Origin: Nitrospirillum amazonense
GTDB lineage: Bacteria > Pseudomonadota > Alphaproteobacteria > Azospirillales > Azospirillaceae
NCBI RefSeq assembly: GCF_007828045.1
Contig: NZ_VITN01000006.1
Coordinates: 62,001-126,000, forward strand
Direction: 5' to 3'
Length of the DNA: 64,000 bases
The notes beneath the pieces were generated by a model that saw only the letters and a list, made by a program, of their open reading frames with translations, made no database searches and had not been told where the DNA came from. A program made the translations under genes and the position numbers. How positions within the stretch are numbered: the stretch's first letter is position 1; each line of letters starts with the position of its first letter. Positions 53,504-63,017 of this stretch are shown in pieces.

Positions 53504-53545
53504 CCCGGGAAACCCCTGATCGTGGGGGTTTCCCGGGTTTTATTT
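53504..53545 (+). terminator. Rho-independent terminator after clpX
   Basis: CCCGGGAAACCCC pairs with GGGGTTTCCCGGG, a 13-bp perfect stem, followed by TTTTATTTT. Confidence 0.92.
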
Positions 53546-53675
53546 TGCCTTCGCCGCCTAATTGGCCCGGAATCCAGGCACTTGGGAACGCTCAGGCCCC
53601 ATACGCCGGCGCGCATGCTTGCAAAAGCGCGATTTTCCCGCCGCGCGGTCCTTCCGTAGCGCAGATTTCGTCGGG

Positions 53676-53689
53676 TTCAAGCCCTTGAA
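53676..53689 (+). promoter_or_regulatory. Palindrome with CTTGAA element, candidate heat-shock -35 of lon
   Basis: The perfect inverted repeat TTCAAG-CC-CTTGAA lies 131 bases before lon. The CTTGAA half matches the -35 of sigma-32 promoters, but no good -10 follows at the expected distance. The rest of the clpX-lon gap (53546-53819) shows nothing else definite. Confidence 0.4.
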
Positions 53690-53819
53690 GGGGGTGTGTC
53701 GGTGTGCCACGTTACCAGGGCGACCTCCCGACGCCGTGCCCATGACGGGGCGGCTGGTGGATGGCGGGCCAGGCCCATTACGGGCTGGCCGCTGAGATTC
53801 TGAGTGGAAGGTCAGATCT

Positions 53820-56228
53820 ATGTTGGAAGCCACCCGAGGAACCCTTTACCCGGTCCTCCCCCTGCGCGACATCGTGGTGTTCCCGCACATGATCGTGCCC
53901 CTGTTCGTGGGGCGCGAAAAGTCGGTGCGCGCGCTGGAAGACGTGATGAAGGATGACAAGCAGATCCTGCTGGTCACCCAGAAGAACGCCGCCCAGGACG
54001 ATCCCACGCCCGACGACATCTATTCCGTCGGCACCATCGGCACCGTGCTGCAGCTGCTGAAGCTGCCCGATGGGACGGTGAAGGTGCTGGTCGAAGGCGG
54101 GCAGCGCGCGCGCATCGTCAGTTTCGAGCGCAACGAGGACTTCTTCCAGGCCTATGCCGAGCCCATCGAGGAAAAGACGGGCGAAGCGCAGGAGGCGGAG
54201 GCCCTGGCCCGCGCCGCGGTGGCCCAGTTCGAACAGTACATCAAGCTGAACAAGAAGATCCCGCCGGAGGTCCTGGTCTCGGTCAACCAGATCGAGGAGC
54301 CGGGCAAGCTGGCCGACACCATCGCCTCGCACCTGGCGCTGAAGATTCCGGAGAAGCAGCAGCTTCTGGAAGCGGCGACGGTGGGGGAGCGGCTGGAGAA
54401 GGTCTACGCCTTCATGGAAGGCGAGATCGGCGTGCTGCAGGTGGAAAAGCGCATCCGCAACCGCGTCAAGCGGCAGATGGAGAAGACCCAGCGTGAGTAC
54501 TATCTGAACGAGCAGATGAAGGCCATCCAGAAGGAACTCGGCGAGTCCGAGGATGGCAAGGACGAGGTCGCCGAGCTTGAGGAGCGCATCGCCAAGACCC
54601 GCTTCAGCAAGGAAGCCCGGGAAAAGGCGCTGGCCGAGGTCAAGAAGCTGCGGACCATGAGCCCCATGTCCGCCGAGGCGACCGTCGTGCGCAACTACCT
54701 GGACTGGATGCTGTCCATTCCGTGGAAGAAGCGCACCAAGGTGAAGAAGGACATCAAGGGGGCCGAGGCCATCCTGGATGCCGATCACTACGGTCTGGAG
54801 AAGGTCAAGGAGCGCATCCTGGAGTACTTGGCCGTGCAGCAGCGCATGGACAAGGTGAAGGGTCCCATCCTGTGCCTGGTCGGCCCGCCCGGCGTCGGCA
54901 AGACCTCGCTCGGCAAGTCCATCGCCAAGGCCACGGGCCGCAACTTCGTCCGCGTGTCGCTGGGCGGCGTGCGGGATGAGGCCGAGGTGCGCGGCCATCG
55001 CCGCACCTACATCGGCTCCATGCCCGGCAAGGTCATCCAGGGTATGAAGAAGGCGAAGTCGTCGAATCCGCTGTTCCTGCTGGACGAGATCGACAAGCTG
55101 GGCGCCGATTGGCGGGGCGACCCGTCCTCCGCCCTGCTGGAGGTCCTGGATCCCGAGCAGAACGGCACCTTCAACGATCATTACCTGGAGGTGGACTACG
55201 ACCTCTCCGACGTGATGTTCGTCTGCACGGCCAACACCCTGCGCATGCCCCAGCCCCTGCTGGACCGCATGGAGGTGATCCGGCTGTCGGGCTACACCGA
55301 GGACGAGAAGATCGAGATCACCCGCGGCCACCTGATCGACAAGGAGCTGAAGGCCCACGGCCTGAAGGCGGGTGAGTTCACCATCTCCGACGACGCGTTG
55401 CGCGACCTCATCCGCTACTACACCCGGGAAGCCGGCGTGCGCAGCCTGGAGCGTGAGATCGCCAACCTGGCCCGCAAGGCCATCAAGGAGATCTTGATGA
55501 AGGGTGTCGACAAGGTGTCGGTCACCCGTCGCAACCTCGACAAGTATGCCGGCGTGCGCCGGTACCACTATGGCGAGGCGGAGAAGGAGGATCTGGTGGG
55601 CTGCACCACCGGCCTTGCCTGGACCGAGGTGGGCGGCGAGCTGCTGACCATCGAGGCGGTGATGTTGCGCGGCAAGGGCCGCGTCACCACCACGGGCAAG
55701 CTGGGCGACGTTATGAAGGAATCGGTGCAGGCCGCCGAGAGCTTCGTGAAGTCCCGCTCCGCCCAGTTCGGCATCAAACCGACGCTTTTTGAGCGCAAGG
55801 ACATCCACGTCCACGTGCCCGAAGGAGCTACGCCTAAGGACGGTCCTTCCGCCGGCGTCGCGATGACCACGTCCATCGTGTCGGTGCTGACGGGCATTCC
55901 CGTGCGCAAGGATGTCGCCATGACCGGCGAAATCACCCTGCGCGGCCGGGTTCTGCCCATCGGGGGCCTGAAGGAGAAAATGCTGGCGGCTTTGCGCGGC
56001 GGCATCAAGACCGTGTTGATTCCAAAGGATAATGAGAAGGATCTCGCTGACATTCCCGATAACGTCAAGCGCGGCCTGACCATCATCCCGGTGTCGACGG
56101 CGGACGAGGTATTGGCCAACGCCCTGGTGCAGCCGCTGGTGCCGATCGAGTGGTCGGAGCCGGAAGTCGTTGAGCCTGTTGCCGCGAAAGCCGCGGAAGA
56201 CGGTAAGGACGACGTGATTCGGCATTGA
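53820..56228 (+). CDS. lon: Lon ATP-dependent protease
   Basis: The 802-residue protein has an N-terminal substrate domain ([20 protein letters not shown]), a coiled coil, an AAA+ domain with Walker [14 protein letters not shown] and Walker [11 protein letters not shown], and a C-terminal peptidase with the Ser/Lys dyad at about S677 ([10 protein letters not shown]) and K718 ([10 protein letters not shown]). It degrades misfolded and regulatory proteins. It probably has its own promoter, because a strong terminator precedes it. Confidence 0.98.
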   Translation: MLEATRGTLYPVLPLRDIVVFPHMIVPLFVGREKSVRALEDVMKDDKQILLVTQKNAAQDDPTPDDIYSVGTIGTVLQLLKLPDGTVKVLVEGGQRARIVSFERNEDFFQAYAEPIEEKTGEAQEAEALARAAVAQFEQYIKLNKKIPPEVLVSVNQIEEPGKLADTIASHLALKIPEKQQLLEAATVGERLEKVYAFMEGEIGVLQVEKRIRNRVKRQMEKTQREYYLNEQMKAIQKELGESEDGKDEVAELEERIAKTRFSKEAREKALAEVKKLRTMSPMSAEATVVRNYLDWMLSIPWKKRTKVKKDIKGAEAILDADHYGLEKVKERILEYLAVQQRMDKVKGPILCLVGPPGVGKTSLGKSIAKATGRNFVRVSLGGVRDEAEVRGHRRTYIGSMPGKVIQGMKKAKSSNPLFLLDEIDKLGADWRGDPSSALLEVLDPEQNGTFNDHYLEVDYDLSDVMFVCTANTLRMPQPLLDRMEVIRLSGYTEDEKIEITRGHLIDKELKAHGLKAGEFTISDDALRDLIRYYTREAGVRSLEREIANLARKAIKEILMKGVDKVSVTRRNLDKYAGVRRYHYGEAEKEDLVGCTTGLAWTEVGGELLTIEAVMLRGKGRVTTTGKLGDVMKESVQAAESFVKSRSAQFGIKPTLFERKDIHVHVPEGATPKDGPSAGVAMTTSIVSVLTGIPVRKDVAMTGEITLRGRVLPIGGLKEKMLAALRGGIKTVLIPKDNEKDLADIPDNVKRGLTIIPVSTADEVLANALVQPLVPIEWSEPEVVEPVAAKAAEDGKDDVIRH

Positions 56229-56267
56229 AGTACGAACCGAAATCGTGTGAATTGAAGGCCTGACGCG

Positions 56268-56298
56268 ACGGCCCCGGGGCGGATAACCCCGGGGCCGT
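56268..56298. repeat. 12-bp perfect hairpin between lon and hupB
   Basis: ACGGCCCCGGGG (56268-56279) pairs exactly with CCCCGGGGCCGT (56287-56298) across CGGATAA. No T-run follows, so it may stabilise or process the transcript rather than terminate it. Confidence 0.6.
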
Positions 56299-56387
56299 AC
56301 GTCCGAACCGAATCCCAATCCCGGCGCGTGCCCCGCGACCGGGACGAAATCCAAGATCAGATCCTGCTTCAAGAAGGGGGGCCTTAA

Positions 56388-56660
56388 GTGAATAAGAACG
56401 ATCTCGTTGCCGCCGTCGCCGCTAGTGCGGAGCTGTCCAAGGCTGATGCGAACAAGGCGGTCGATGCGGTGTTCGAGGGCATCACCGAAGCCCTCAAGAA
56501 GGGTGATGAGGTTCGCCTGGTTGGTTTCGGCACCTTCGCCGTTGCCGAGCGCGCCGCTTCGGAAGGCCGCAACCCGCGCACCGGTGAGGCGATCTCCATC
56601 GCCGCCAGCAAGCAGCCGAAGTTCAAGCCCGGCAAGGGCCTGAAGGACGCGCTGAACTAA
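56388..56660 (+). CDS. hupB: DNA-binding protein HU
   Basis: The 90-residue nucleoid protein starts at GTG 56388 with AAGGGGGG upstream. It has MNKNDLVAAVAASAELSKAD, the GFGTFAVAERAASEGRNPRT beta-arm region (the RNPRTG DNA-clamp motif), and the C-terminal KPGKGLKDALN. It follows lon, as in many proteobacteria. Confidence 0.98.
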   Translation: MNKNDLVAAVAASAELSKADANKAVDAVFEGITEALKKGDEVRLVGFGTFAVAERAASEGRNPRTGEAISIAASKQPKFKPGKGLKDALN

Positions 56661-56986
56661 GAACGGCTAAGCGCCGTTTTACGCCGGTCTTGGGGGGCTG
56701 GTCGCCGCAGCCTGCGGCCCGCCCCCAGTTCCGGATGTTCAGGCACGCCGCTCCAACGACGGGGCGGGGCGCGCTCGGGGGGACACCGGCCATGGCCGGC
56801 CACAGTCCCGAGCCCAGTGCATATAAAAGGCGGGACACCGATGGGTGTTCCCGTCTTTTTTGTTTCCGCGGCGTAATTTATTTTTCCAGCCCCCCTTTCG
56901 CAAAAGGGGTTCCCAAACGCGCCCCGTGCGGCTAAAGCCTCATCTCCCGGCGCCCCGCTTGACGGCGGGGGCTGGTTGGACGCGAC
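56661..56986. other. hupB to tRNA-Val spacer
   Basis: No gene is supported. It contains the hupB terminator at 56830-56862 and a small hairpin CCCCGC-TTGACG-GCGGGG (56953-56970) just before the tRNA. The short reading frames in it have no ribosome site. Confidence 0.45.
56830..56862 (+). terminator. Rho-independent terminator after hupB
   Basis: CGGGACACC pairs with GGTGTTCCCG (one bulge), followed by C and six T. Confidence 0.85.
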
Positions 56987-57061
56987 GGGCGGTTAGCTCA
57001 GGGGTAGAGCAGGTGCTTTACACGCATCGGGCCGGGGGTTCAAATCCCTCACCGCCCACCA
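56987..57061 (+). tRNA. tRNA-Val (TAC)
   Basis: The acceptor stem GGGCGGT pairs with ACCGCCC. The anticodon arm is GGTGC-TTTACAC-GCATC, the T arm has GGTTCAAATCC, and CCA is encoded. Confidence 0.97.
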
Positions 57062-57372
57062 TCGCCACAGGCTCAGAACGGCATGCCGCCAGTCTTTCGC
57101 CCGGACGCCCGCGGCGGGGCGCCGAACGGGTCGACGGCCGGGTCGATAGCGGGGGCCGCTACGCCGTTTGGCCCCGGATTGTCACTTTGACCGGCGGGGC
57201 AAACCTGTAATCATCGCCCCGGGTTGCCTATATAGGGGCGATCCGGCGGCACGGGGCATTTCTGTGACTGGCAGCGCGCGCGGAGCCTTCCCATCGTCAC
57301 CTTTATGCGGTGGGGACGGTGGCGGCCGCGTATTTGAGGACGGCGGCGACGGCGTCCGGTTTTGGAGGGGGC
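57062..57372. other. Spacer between tRNA-Val and a membrane protein gene
   Basis: No gene is supported. An inverted repeat ATCGCCCC (57213-57220) / GGGGCGAT (57235-57242) surrounds TATATA-like sequence and may lie in the promoter of the next gene. Confidence 0.4.
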
Positions 57373-58236
57373 ATGGCGTCGAACGGGCAGTCGATCTGGG
57401 GGGAAGTGATCGACCTTTATCGCGAGGTGTTCGCCGCCCCCGTGCGTATCGCCCGTTTCCTGGGCATGCCGGCGGTCTTCAGTCTGGCCGCCGCCCTGTT
57501 TTTCCAGTTCCGCAGCATCCAGTACCTGGGCCATGAGCCCGACCAGGAACAGTGGGGCGAGTTCGGCTTCATCTTTCTGGTTCTGGTCGTCTTCCAGACC
57601 TGGGCGCACATGCGCTCCCTCTCCGCCTGGGGGCGCTGGGTCCGCACGGGGCAGGAACCGGTGACCTTCCTGCAGCCGGGATTTGGCCGCAACGAATGGG
57701 CCGCCACCGGCTGGCAAATCCTTTATTTTTTCATGCTGCTTATCGCCTTGATGGTGCTGATGTTCGCCCGCGCCCTGGTCACGGATTCCTCGGTGGAGGA
57801 TCAGGCGGGCCCGGGTGTGTGGCTCGCCGTCCTGGCCGGGGCCATAGCGGTGGGCGTCCTGGCCCTGCACGTCACGGTGCGCCTCGGTATAGGCCTGATG
57901 GCCGTCCTGGCGGGAGAGACGCCGGCCTTCAGCCGCTATTGGGGCGCCTCGTCCGTCCTGGGCTGGCGCCTGACCGGCGTGGTGCTCATCAGCCAGGCGG
58001 TGCTGCAGGTGCCCTGCTTCCTCATCAACCGCCTGCTGATGGGGGATTGGCTGACCGCCAGCACCACCTCGCCCCCCGACGTGGTCGTCAGCCTCTTGTG
58101 GACCTTGGCCATGGCTGTGGTGAATTTCATCTGCGTCGCCTTGCTGGGCGTGGCCCTGGCCCGGGCGCACCGGGCCTTGAGCCAGGACGGCACGGCCGCC
58201 CTGGTCCTGCCGGCCGCGGGTGGCCAGGGGCGGTGA
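57373..58236 (+). CDS. Multi-spanning membrane protein, unknown function
   Basis: The 287-residue protein has about six hydrophobic segments, among them FGFIFLVLVVFQTWAHM, QILYFFMLLIALMVLMFARA, WLAVLAGAIAVGVLALHVTV and TLAMAVVNFICVALLGVALA. It has no signature of a known transporter. ATG 57373 starts after GGAGGGGG. Its stop overlaps the next start (TGATG), so the small membrane protein downstream is probably a partner. Confidence 0.75.
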   Translation: MASNGQSIWGEVIDLYREVFAAPVRIARFLGMPAVFSLAAALFFQFRSIQYLGHEPDQEQWGEFGFIFLVLVVFQTWAHMRSLSAWGRWVRTGQEPVTFLQPGFGRNEWAATGWQILYFFMLLIALMVLMFARALVTDSSVEDQAGPGVWLAVLAGAIAVGVLALHVTVRLGIGLMAVLAGETPAFSRYWGASSVLGWRLTGVVLISQAVLQVPCFLINRLLMGDWLTASTTSPPDVVVSLLWTLAMAVVNFICVALLGVALARAHRALSQDGTAALVLPAAGGQGR

Positions 58237-58448
58237 TGGGTCTCCTGCCGCCTGACGGGGCCGGGGGACTAACCCGCCAGCATCGTATCTTGCTGATCAT
58301 CCTGGGCCTGGCCATGATCGGCGGGCGCGTCTGGGATATGAACCATGATCGCAGCGCTGGCCCATGGATGAACGTCCTGGTCATCCTCCTGGGCGCCGTC
58401 GTCCTGGCGGCGGCCCTGCTGGCGGGCCGGGGCGGTTCCGGACGCTAA
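58236..58448 (+). CDS. Small two-segment membrane protein
   Basis: The 70-residue protein starts at ATG 58236, overlapping the upstream stop codon (TGATG). It has two hydrophobic segments (ILLIILGLAMIGGRVWDM and MNVLVILLGAVVLAAALLAG) and a short basic tail. It is translationally coupled to the larger membrane protein. The family is not recognised. Confidence 0.65.
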   Translation: MGLLPPDGAGGLTRQHRILLIILGLAMIGGRVWDMNHDRSAGPWMNVLVILLGAVVLAAALLAGRGGSGR

Positions 58449-58502
58449 TTCGCTCCACCTGGAAACGCCCACCCGCCCCCGCGCCTGGACTAGACCCGCC
58501 CC

Positions 58503-60188
58503 ATGGAAACGATGACCGCCGTCCTGATCCTGCTGCTGACCGTGGCGGTTTCCGGCGTCATCAGCCGGTTCGTGACGCGGGTGCCCCAGCCCCTGATCCA
58601 GGTGGCGCTGGGGGCGGCCCTGGGTTGGGCGTCGGGCGTGCCCATCGTCCTTAACCCCGACCTCTTCCTGCTGGTGTTCATTCCGCCATTGCTGTTCCTG
58701 GACGCCTGGCGATTCCCGGCGACGGAATTGCGGCGCCTGGGCGGCATCATCCTGACCCTGGCGGTGGGCCTGGTGGTGTTCACGGTGGTGGGGGCGGGCC
58801 ATGTCATCCACTGGCTGCTACCGGCGATTCCCCTGTCCACCGCCTTCGCCCTGGCCGCCGTGCTGTCACCCACCGACGCCGTGGCCGTTTCCGGAATGAC
58901 GGGCGGTGGCGGCATGCCCCGCCGCCTGAAGCACATATTGGAGGGGGAGGCGCTGCTGAACGACGCCTCCGGCCTGGTGTGCCTGCAGTTCGCGGTGACC
59001 GCGGCGCTGACCGGTACCTTTTCCATCGGGGCCGCGACCGCCGCCTTCCTCTGGGCGGCGGGGGGTGGCCTGCTGGTGGGGTTGGTGGTGGTCGCCGCCG
59101 TGCGCTTGGCCCAGGGCTGGATCGTCCGCGCGCGGGGCGATTCCCCCGGCGCCACCATCCTGACCATGCTGCTGGTGCCCTTGGCCGCCTATCTGGCGGC
59201 GGAGCATCTGGACATGTCCGGCATCCTGGCGGCCGTGGCCGCCGGCATGACGCTGAACCTGCTGCCGCTGGAGGAGTCGGGCGAGGTGGCCACCCGCCTG
59301 CAGGGCACGGCGGTGGGCGACATGATCCAGTTCACCCTCAACGGCGTCATCTTCGTGCTGCTGGGCTGGCAGCTGCCCGGCATCCTGGTCCAGGCGCCCA
59401 TGATCGCCATGCAGGCGGGCGCGCCGCACACCGGCCCCATGGAAACGCAGGTCGGCCTGGGATGGCTGGGCCTGCATGTCCTCATCATCTGCGGCGCGCT
59501 GATGGGCCTGAGGGTGGTCTGGGTCTGGCTGTCGCTGGCCATCGGGCGGGTTCTGGGCCGGCGGCGGGGGCGCGGCCGCCCCGGCGGGCCATCCGGCTCC
59601 ATCCGGCGCCTGATCGGCGTCACCGCCGTCGCGGGCGTGCGCGGGGCCGTCACCCTGGCCGGCGTACTGTCCCTGCCGCAATGGTTGCGCGAGGGGGTGC
59701 CCTTCCCCGGGCGCGACGTCGCCATCTTCCTGGCCTCGGGCGTGATCCTGGTGTCGCTGCTCTTGGCCAGCCTGACGCTGCCCTGGCTGCTGCGGGGCCT
59801 GAACATGCCGGAGGAGGATGCGGCGGTGGAGGAGGAGAGGGTGGCGGAGGCGGCCTTGGCCCGCGCGGCCCTGCGCCGGCTGGAGCAGGCCCACCATGCC
59901 GTCTCCCCCGCCGCGTCGGAGGCCGACCTTTATATCGAGGCGGCGCTGCGCCTGATGGAGTTTTACCGCCGGCAGGTGGAGGACCCGGACATGCCGGTGG
60001 GTGCGCGGGCCCAGAACCGGCGGCGCCTGGCCATCGAAGCGGAGCTGCGGCTGGCGGCGGTCCGGGCCAAGCGCGACGAGCTGGCGCGTCTGCACCGCAC
60101 CCACGCCATCAGCGACGAGACCTGGCGCCGCATGATGCACAGCCTGGACATGATGGAAGCCTCGCTGGGCCGCTCCCGGGTCCTGTAG
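58503..60188 (+). CDS. CPA1-family Na+/H+ antiporter
   Basis: The 561-residue protein has about 12 hydrophobic segments. The transport motifs LSPTDAVAVSGMTG and EGEALLNDASGLVCLQFAV include the Asn-Asp pair of the CPA1 ion site, and GVRGAVTLAGVLSLPQ follows later. The C-terminal 130 residues are a cytoplasmic helical tail rich in Arg, Glu and Ala, probably regulatory. It exports Na+ or K+ in exchange for protons. Confidence 0.93.
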   Translation: METMTAVLILLLTVAVSGVISRFVTRVPQPLIQVALGAALGWASGVPIVLNPDLFLLVFIPPLLFLDAWRFPATELRRLGGIILTLAVGLVVFTVVGAGHVIHWLLPAIPLSTAFALAAVLSPTDAVAVSGMTGGGGMPRRLKHILEGEALLNDASGLVCLQFAVTAALTGTFSIGAATAAFLWAAGGGLLVGLVVVAAVRLAQGWIVRARGDSPGATILTMLLVPLAAYLAAEHLDMSGILAAVAAGMTLNLLPLEESGEVATRLQGTAVGDMIQFTLNGVIFVLLGWQLPGILVQAPMIAMQAGAPHTGPMETQVGLGWLGLHVLIICGALMGLRVVWVWLSLAIGRVLGRRRGRGRPGGPSGSIRRLIGVTAVAGVRGAVTLAGVLSLPQWLREGVPFPGRDVAIFLASGVILVSLLLASLTLPWLLRGLNMPEEDAAVEEERVAEAALARAALRRLEQAHHAVSPAASEADLYIEAALRLMEFYRRQVEDPDMPVGARAQNRRRLAIEAELRLAAVRAKRDELARLHRTHAISDETWRRMMHSLDMMEASLGRSRVL

Positions 60189-60377
60189 ATCCCGGAAACG
60201 GCGCCGCGCCGCCACTTGCGGTGGCGTCCAGGCTGGCCGCGGGGCACATGGCTGCCCCTATCCAACAGCAGTGGTCGTTTTCCCGTCGGGCGCCTCCCCG
60301 GAAAGTGCTACCCTTGGACCAGCCCCGGACGCATGAGTCCGGGGGGCCTGCCTGGCAACGAACCGGAGCATAGGATC

Positions 60378-60602
60378 ATGGAGAGTGATGGGCGCCGCCT
60401 GGGCGATCGGATTCTGAGCGCGCTGGAACTGGCGGTGGAGCAGGGCAACCTTACGGTGGCGGAGCCGCTGGCCCAGGCCCTGGAACTGAGCATGACGGCC
60501 TTCGGCGGGCCCGATGCCGTGGACCATCGCGGCGTGCCGATACGCCTGCTGGACGCGCTTGACCAGCTGGACAACCTGCGTCGCGCGCAGAAAGTCGCCT
60601 AA
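60378..60602 (+). CDS. Small hypothetical protein
   Basis: The 74-residue helical protein has RRLGDRILSALELAVEQGNL and PLAQALELSMTAFGGPDAVD, ending in a second helix (RLLDALDQLDNLRRAQ). It has GGAG upstream of ATG 60378. No signal or membrane segment is seen. It stands alone between the antiporter and tRNA-Asp. The family is not recognised. Confidence 0.65.
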   Translation: MESDGRRLGDRILSALELAVEQGNLTVAEPLAQALELSMTAFGGPDAVDHRGVPIRLLDALDQLDNLRRAQKVA

Positions 60603-60656
60603 AATCAGTTACTTATAAAAAAATCAAAAAAATCGCCGCCGCCGCGTTTTTCTTGT

Positions 60657-60686
60657 TTGACAAGGGGTGGGCGTTTTTACTACAAA
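60657..60686 (+). promoter_or_regulatory. Candidate promoter of tRNA-Asp
   Basis: -35 TTGACA at 60657-60662 and -10 TACAAA at 60681-60686 are 18 bases apart, followed by ACC. It resembles the block before tRNA-His. It lies about 90 bases before the tRNA. Confidence 0.5.
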
Positions 60687-60778
60687 CCGCGCACCGCAGC
60701 GACGCTGACGGCGCGAAACGCACCGAACGATGAAACGGACGGCGCGAAATAAGGCCAGAAAGCAAAGTTGCGAACGAC

Positions 60779-60855
<77 letters not shown>

Positions 60856-60893
60856 CTTCATCGAGCCTGGACAGAAGGTTCGATGCGTTAGCA

Positions 60894-60919
60894 AGGCCGC
60901 GCTGGCAACAGCGCGGCCT
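60894..60919 (+). terminator. Hairpin after tRNA-Asp
   Basis: AGGCCGCGCTG pairs perfectly with CAGCGCGGCCT across a GCAA tetraloop, followed by GCTTGCTTTCC. The weak T-run makes termination probable but not certain. Confidence 0.6.
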
Positions 60920-60958
60920 GCTTGCTTTCCGGGTTCTCGCACCTGCGGTAGAGTGGCG

Positions 60959-60977
60959 GTTGAGAGTGGCTCTCAAC
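60959..60977. promoter_or_regulatory. Inverted repeat upstream of the nuo operon
   Basis: GTTGAGAG-TGG-CTCTCAAC is perfectly symmetric outside the three-base centre. It lies about 310 bases before nuoA and may be an operator or a small hairpin. Confidence 0.5.
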
Positions 60978-61286
60978 AACTCCGTTTCCGGACATTTCCC
61001 CCATATTTTCAGCGCCTTGGCCCCTGCGGGACGCATGGCGTAATTTGCTTTCCTTGGGCACGGCACCCGCCTATATTCCAACACGCCCGGCCCCAAGCCG
61101 GGCTTTTGTTGCAGGCGTCCGGACCTCCGCATGGGTCCGGAGGTTATGTCCAGAACCGGCGGGCAGGCCGGGTGGGGCCAAAAACCGACAATCAGATGTG
61201 TGGGCCTGGGCTTCATGCACTTGGTTGCGGCTGGCACCTTCCGCAAGCCCCGTCGGGCCAACCGGGACGAAATTTGGGGCACACTC

Positions 61287-61670
61287 ATGTCCAGTCAGGT
61301 TATGTCCACCGAGCTGCTGAGCCAGTATCTGCCGATCATCATCTTCCTGGCCATCGCCGGGGTGATCGCGGCGGCGATGGTCTTCGGCTCCATGCTGGTC
61401 GCCAAGCAGAAACCGGATAGCGAGAAGCTGTCGGCGTACGAATGCGGCTTCGAGCCGTTCAACGACGCCCGCAGCAAGTTCGACGTGCGCTTCTACCTGG
61501 TCGCCATCCTGTTCATCATCTTCGACCTGGAAGTGGCTTTCCTGTTCCCCTGGGCCGTGTCGCTGGGTCGCATCGGCCTGTTCGGCTTCTGGTCCATGAT
61601 GGCCTTCCTGGGCATCCTGACCATCGGCTTCATCTACGAATGGAAGAAGGGCGCGCTGGACTGGGAGTGA
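61287..61670 (+). CDS. nuoA: NADH-quinone oxidoreductase subunit A
   Basis: The 127-residue complex I membrane subunit has three membrane segments and the signature [20 protein letters not shown] followed by [23 protein letters not shown] 61287 is preferred; ATG 61302 is in frame. It is the first gene of the nuo operon. Confidence 0.97.
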   Translation: MSSQVMSTELLSQYLPIIIFLAIAGVIAAAMVFGSMLVAKQKPDSEKLSAYECGFEPFNDARSKFDVRFYLVAILFIIFDLEVAFLFPWAVSLGRIGLFGFWSMMAFLGILTIGFIYEWKKGALDWE

Positions 61671-61676
61671 TCCCCC

Positions 61677-61686
61677 GGGGGGGGGG
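61677..61686. repeat. Run of ten G between nuoA and nuoB
   Basis: Five C followed by ten G and ACCCC lies just after the nuoA stop and 73 bases before the nuoB start. It can form a small hairpin and is prone to slippage. Confidence 0.8.
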
Positions 61687-61758
61687 ACCCCAGCCCGGCG
61701 CTTGAGCCTTTTCCCTCGTTCCTTTGCATCGCTGCCCGTTCACACCGGAGCCAGACCC

Positions 61759-62340
61759 GTGACGTCTTTGCCAACCCACTCTTCCGTTTCCCCCGCCGGT
61801 GTTCCCGCCGGTGCGGGCGCGCCCCTGCCGCCGGGCCCCGCCCAGGACGCCTACATCAAGGCCGTGACGACGGAGTTGCAGGACAAGGGCTTCGTCGTCG
61901 CCAAGCTGGACGCCCTGCAGGAATGGGCGCGCACCGGGTCGCTGTGGCCCATGACCTTCGGTCTGGCCTGCTGCGCCGTGGAAATGATCCACGCCTACAT
62001 GAGCCGCTTCGACCTGGACCGGTTCGGTGTGATCCCACGCCCCAGCCCGCGCCAGTCGGACGTGATGATCGTGGCCGGCACCCTGTGCAACAAGATGGCC
62101 CCGGCCCTGCGCAAGGTCTACGACCAGATGGCGGAGCCGCGCTGGGTCATCTCCATGGGCTCCTGCGCCAACGGCGGCGGCTATTACCACTACAGCTATT
62201 CCGTGGTGCGCGGCTGCGACCGCATCGTGCCCGTGGACATCTACGTTCCGGGCTGCCCGCCCACGGCTGAGGCGCTGGTCTACGGCGTGCTGCAGTTGCA
62301 GAAGAAGATCAAGGGCGGTAACCGCCTGGTTCGGCGCTAA
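61759..62340 (+). CDS. nuoB: NADH-quinone oxidoreductase subunit B
   Basis: The 193-residue peripheral-arm subunit carries iron-sulfur cluster N2. Cysteine ligands are in [31 protein letters not shown] and [15 protein letters not shown] 61759 is preferred because GGAG lies eight bases upstream; a TTG at 61702 would add a low-complexity leader. The Pro/Ala-rich first 35 residues are an extension before the conserved domain. Confidence 0.96.
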   Translation: MTSLPTHSSVSPAGVPAGAGAPLPPGPAQDAYIKAVTTELQDKGFVVAKLDALQEWARTGSLWPMTFGLACCAVEMIHAYMSRFDLDRFGVIPRPSPRQSDVMIVAGTLCNKMAPALRKVYDQMAEPRWVISMGSCANGGGYYHYSYSVVRGCDRIVPVDIYVPGCPPTAEALVYGVLQLQKKIKGGNRLVRR

Positions 62341-62361
62341 GCGGCCCTCGAGGGATCGGGA

Positions 62362-63009
62362 ATGAACGAAGAAACCCTACAGGCGCTGGGCGCCAAGATC
62401 GCGGCGGCCCTGCCGGGCGCCGTGACCGGCACTGAGGTCCAGAACGGCGAGCTGGTGGTTCGCACCACGCGTGAGGGCTTGCTGCAGACCCTGACGGTGC
62501 TGCGCGACGACGCCGGCTGCCGCTGCACCCAGCTGGTGGACATCACCGCGGTGGACTGGCCGTCCAAGCCGGAGCGGTTCGAGGTCAACTACATGCTGCT
62601 GTCGGTGTCCAAGAACCTGCGCGCGCGGGTGAAGGTCACCACGGATGAGGACACGCCCGTCCCGTCCTGCGTCCCGCTGTTCCCGGCCGCCGGCTGGTAT
62701 GAGCGCGAGACCTGGGACATGTTCGGCGTGTTCTTCGCGGGTCACCCCGACCTGCGCCGCATCCTGACCGACTACGGTTTCGAGGGTCACCCCCTGCGCA
62801 AGGACTTCCCCCTGACGGGCTACGTCGAGGTCCGCTACGACGACGAGCAGAAGCGCGTCGTCTATGAGCCGGTGAAGCTGACGCAGGACTTCCGGGCCTT
62901 TGATTTCATGTCGCCCTGGGAGGCGATGACCGATGTGCAGCTGCCGGGCGACGAGAAGGCGGTCATCCCGCTGGGCGCGTCGCTGCGCGACGGCAGCGTG
63001 AAGAAGTGA
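62362..63009 (+). CDS. nuoC: NADH-quinone oxidoreductase subunit C
   Basis: The 215-residue peripheral-arm subunit shows [20 protein letters not shown] followed by [20 protein letters not shown], the complex I 30-kDa signature. It is separate from nuoD (not fused, unlike E. coli nuoCD). Confidence 0.97.
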   Translation: MNEETLQALGAKIAAALPGAVTGTEVQNGELVVRTTREGLLQTLTVLRDDAGCRCTQLVDITAVDWPSKPERFEVNYMLLSVSKNLRARVKVTTDEDTPVPSCVPLFPAAGWYERETWDMFGVFFAGHPDLRRILTDYGFEGHPLRKDFPLTGYVEVRYDDEQKRVVYEPVKLTQDFRAFDFMSPWEAMTDVQLPGDEKAVIPLGASLRDGSVKK

Positions 63010-63017
63010 GATCGGCC

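Larger units (their letters stand above)
60856..61286. other. Spacer between tRNA-Asp and nuoA, presumed nuo promoter region
   Basis: No gene is supported. Besides the tRNA hairpin it holds a perfect 8-bp-arm inverted repeat at 60959-60977 and a -10-like TATATT at 61072-61077 without a good -35. In-frame extensions of nuoA into this region look non-coding. Confidence 0.45.

Noticed and set aside
53778-56372. 864-residue minus-strand frame opposite lon
   Set aside because: It is the antisense of lon, His/Gln/Leu-rich with no recognisable domain.
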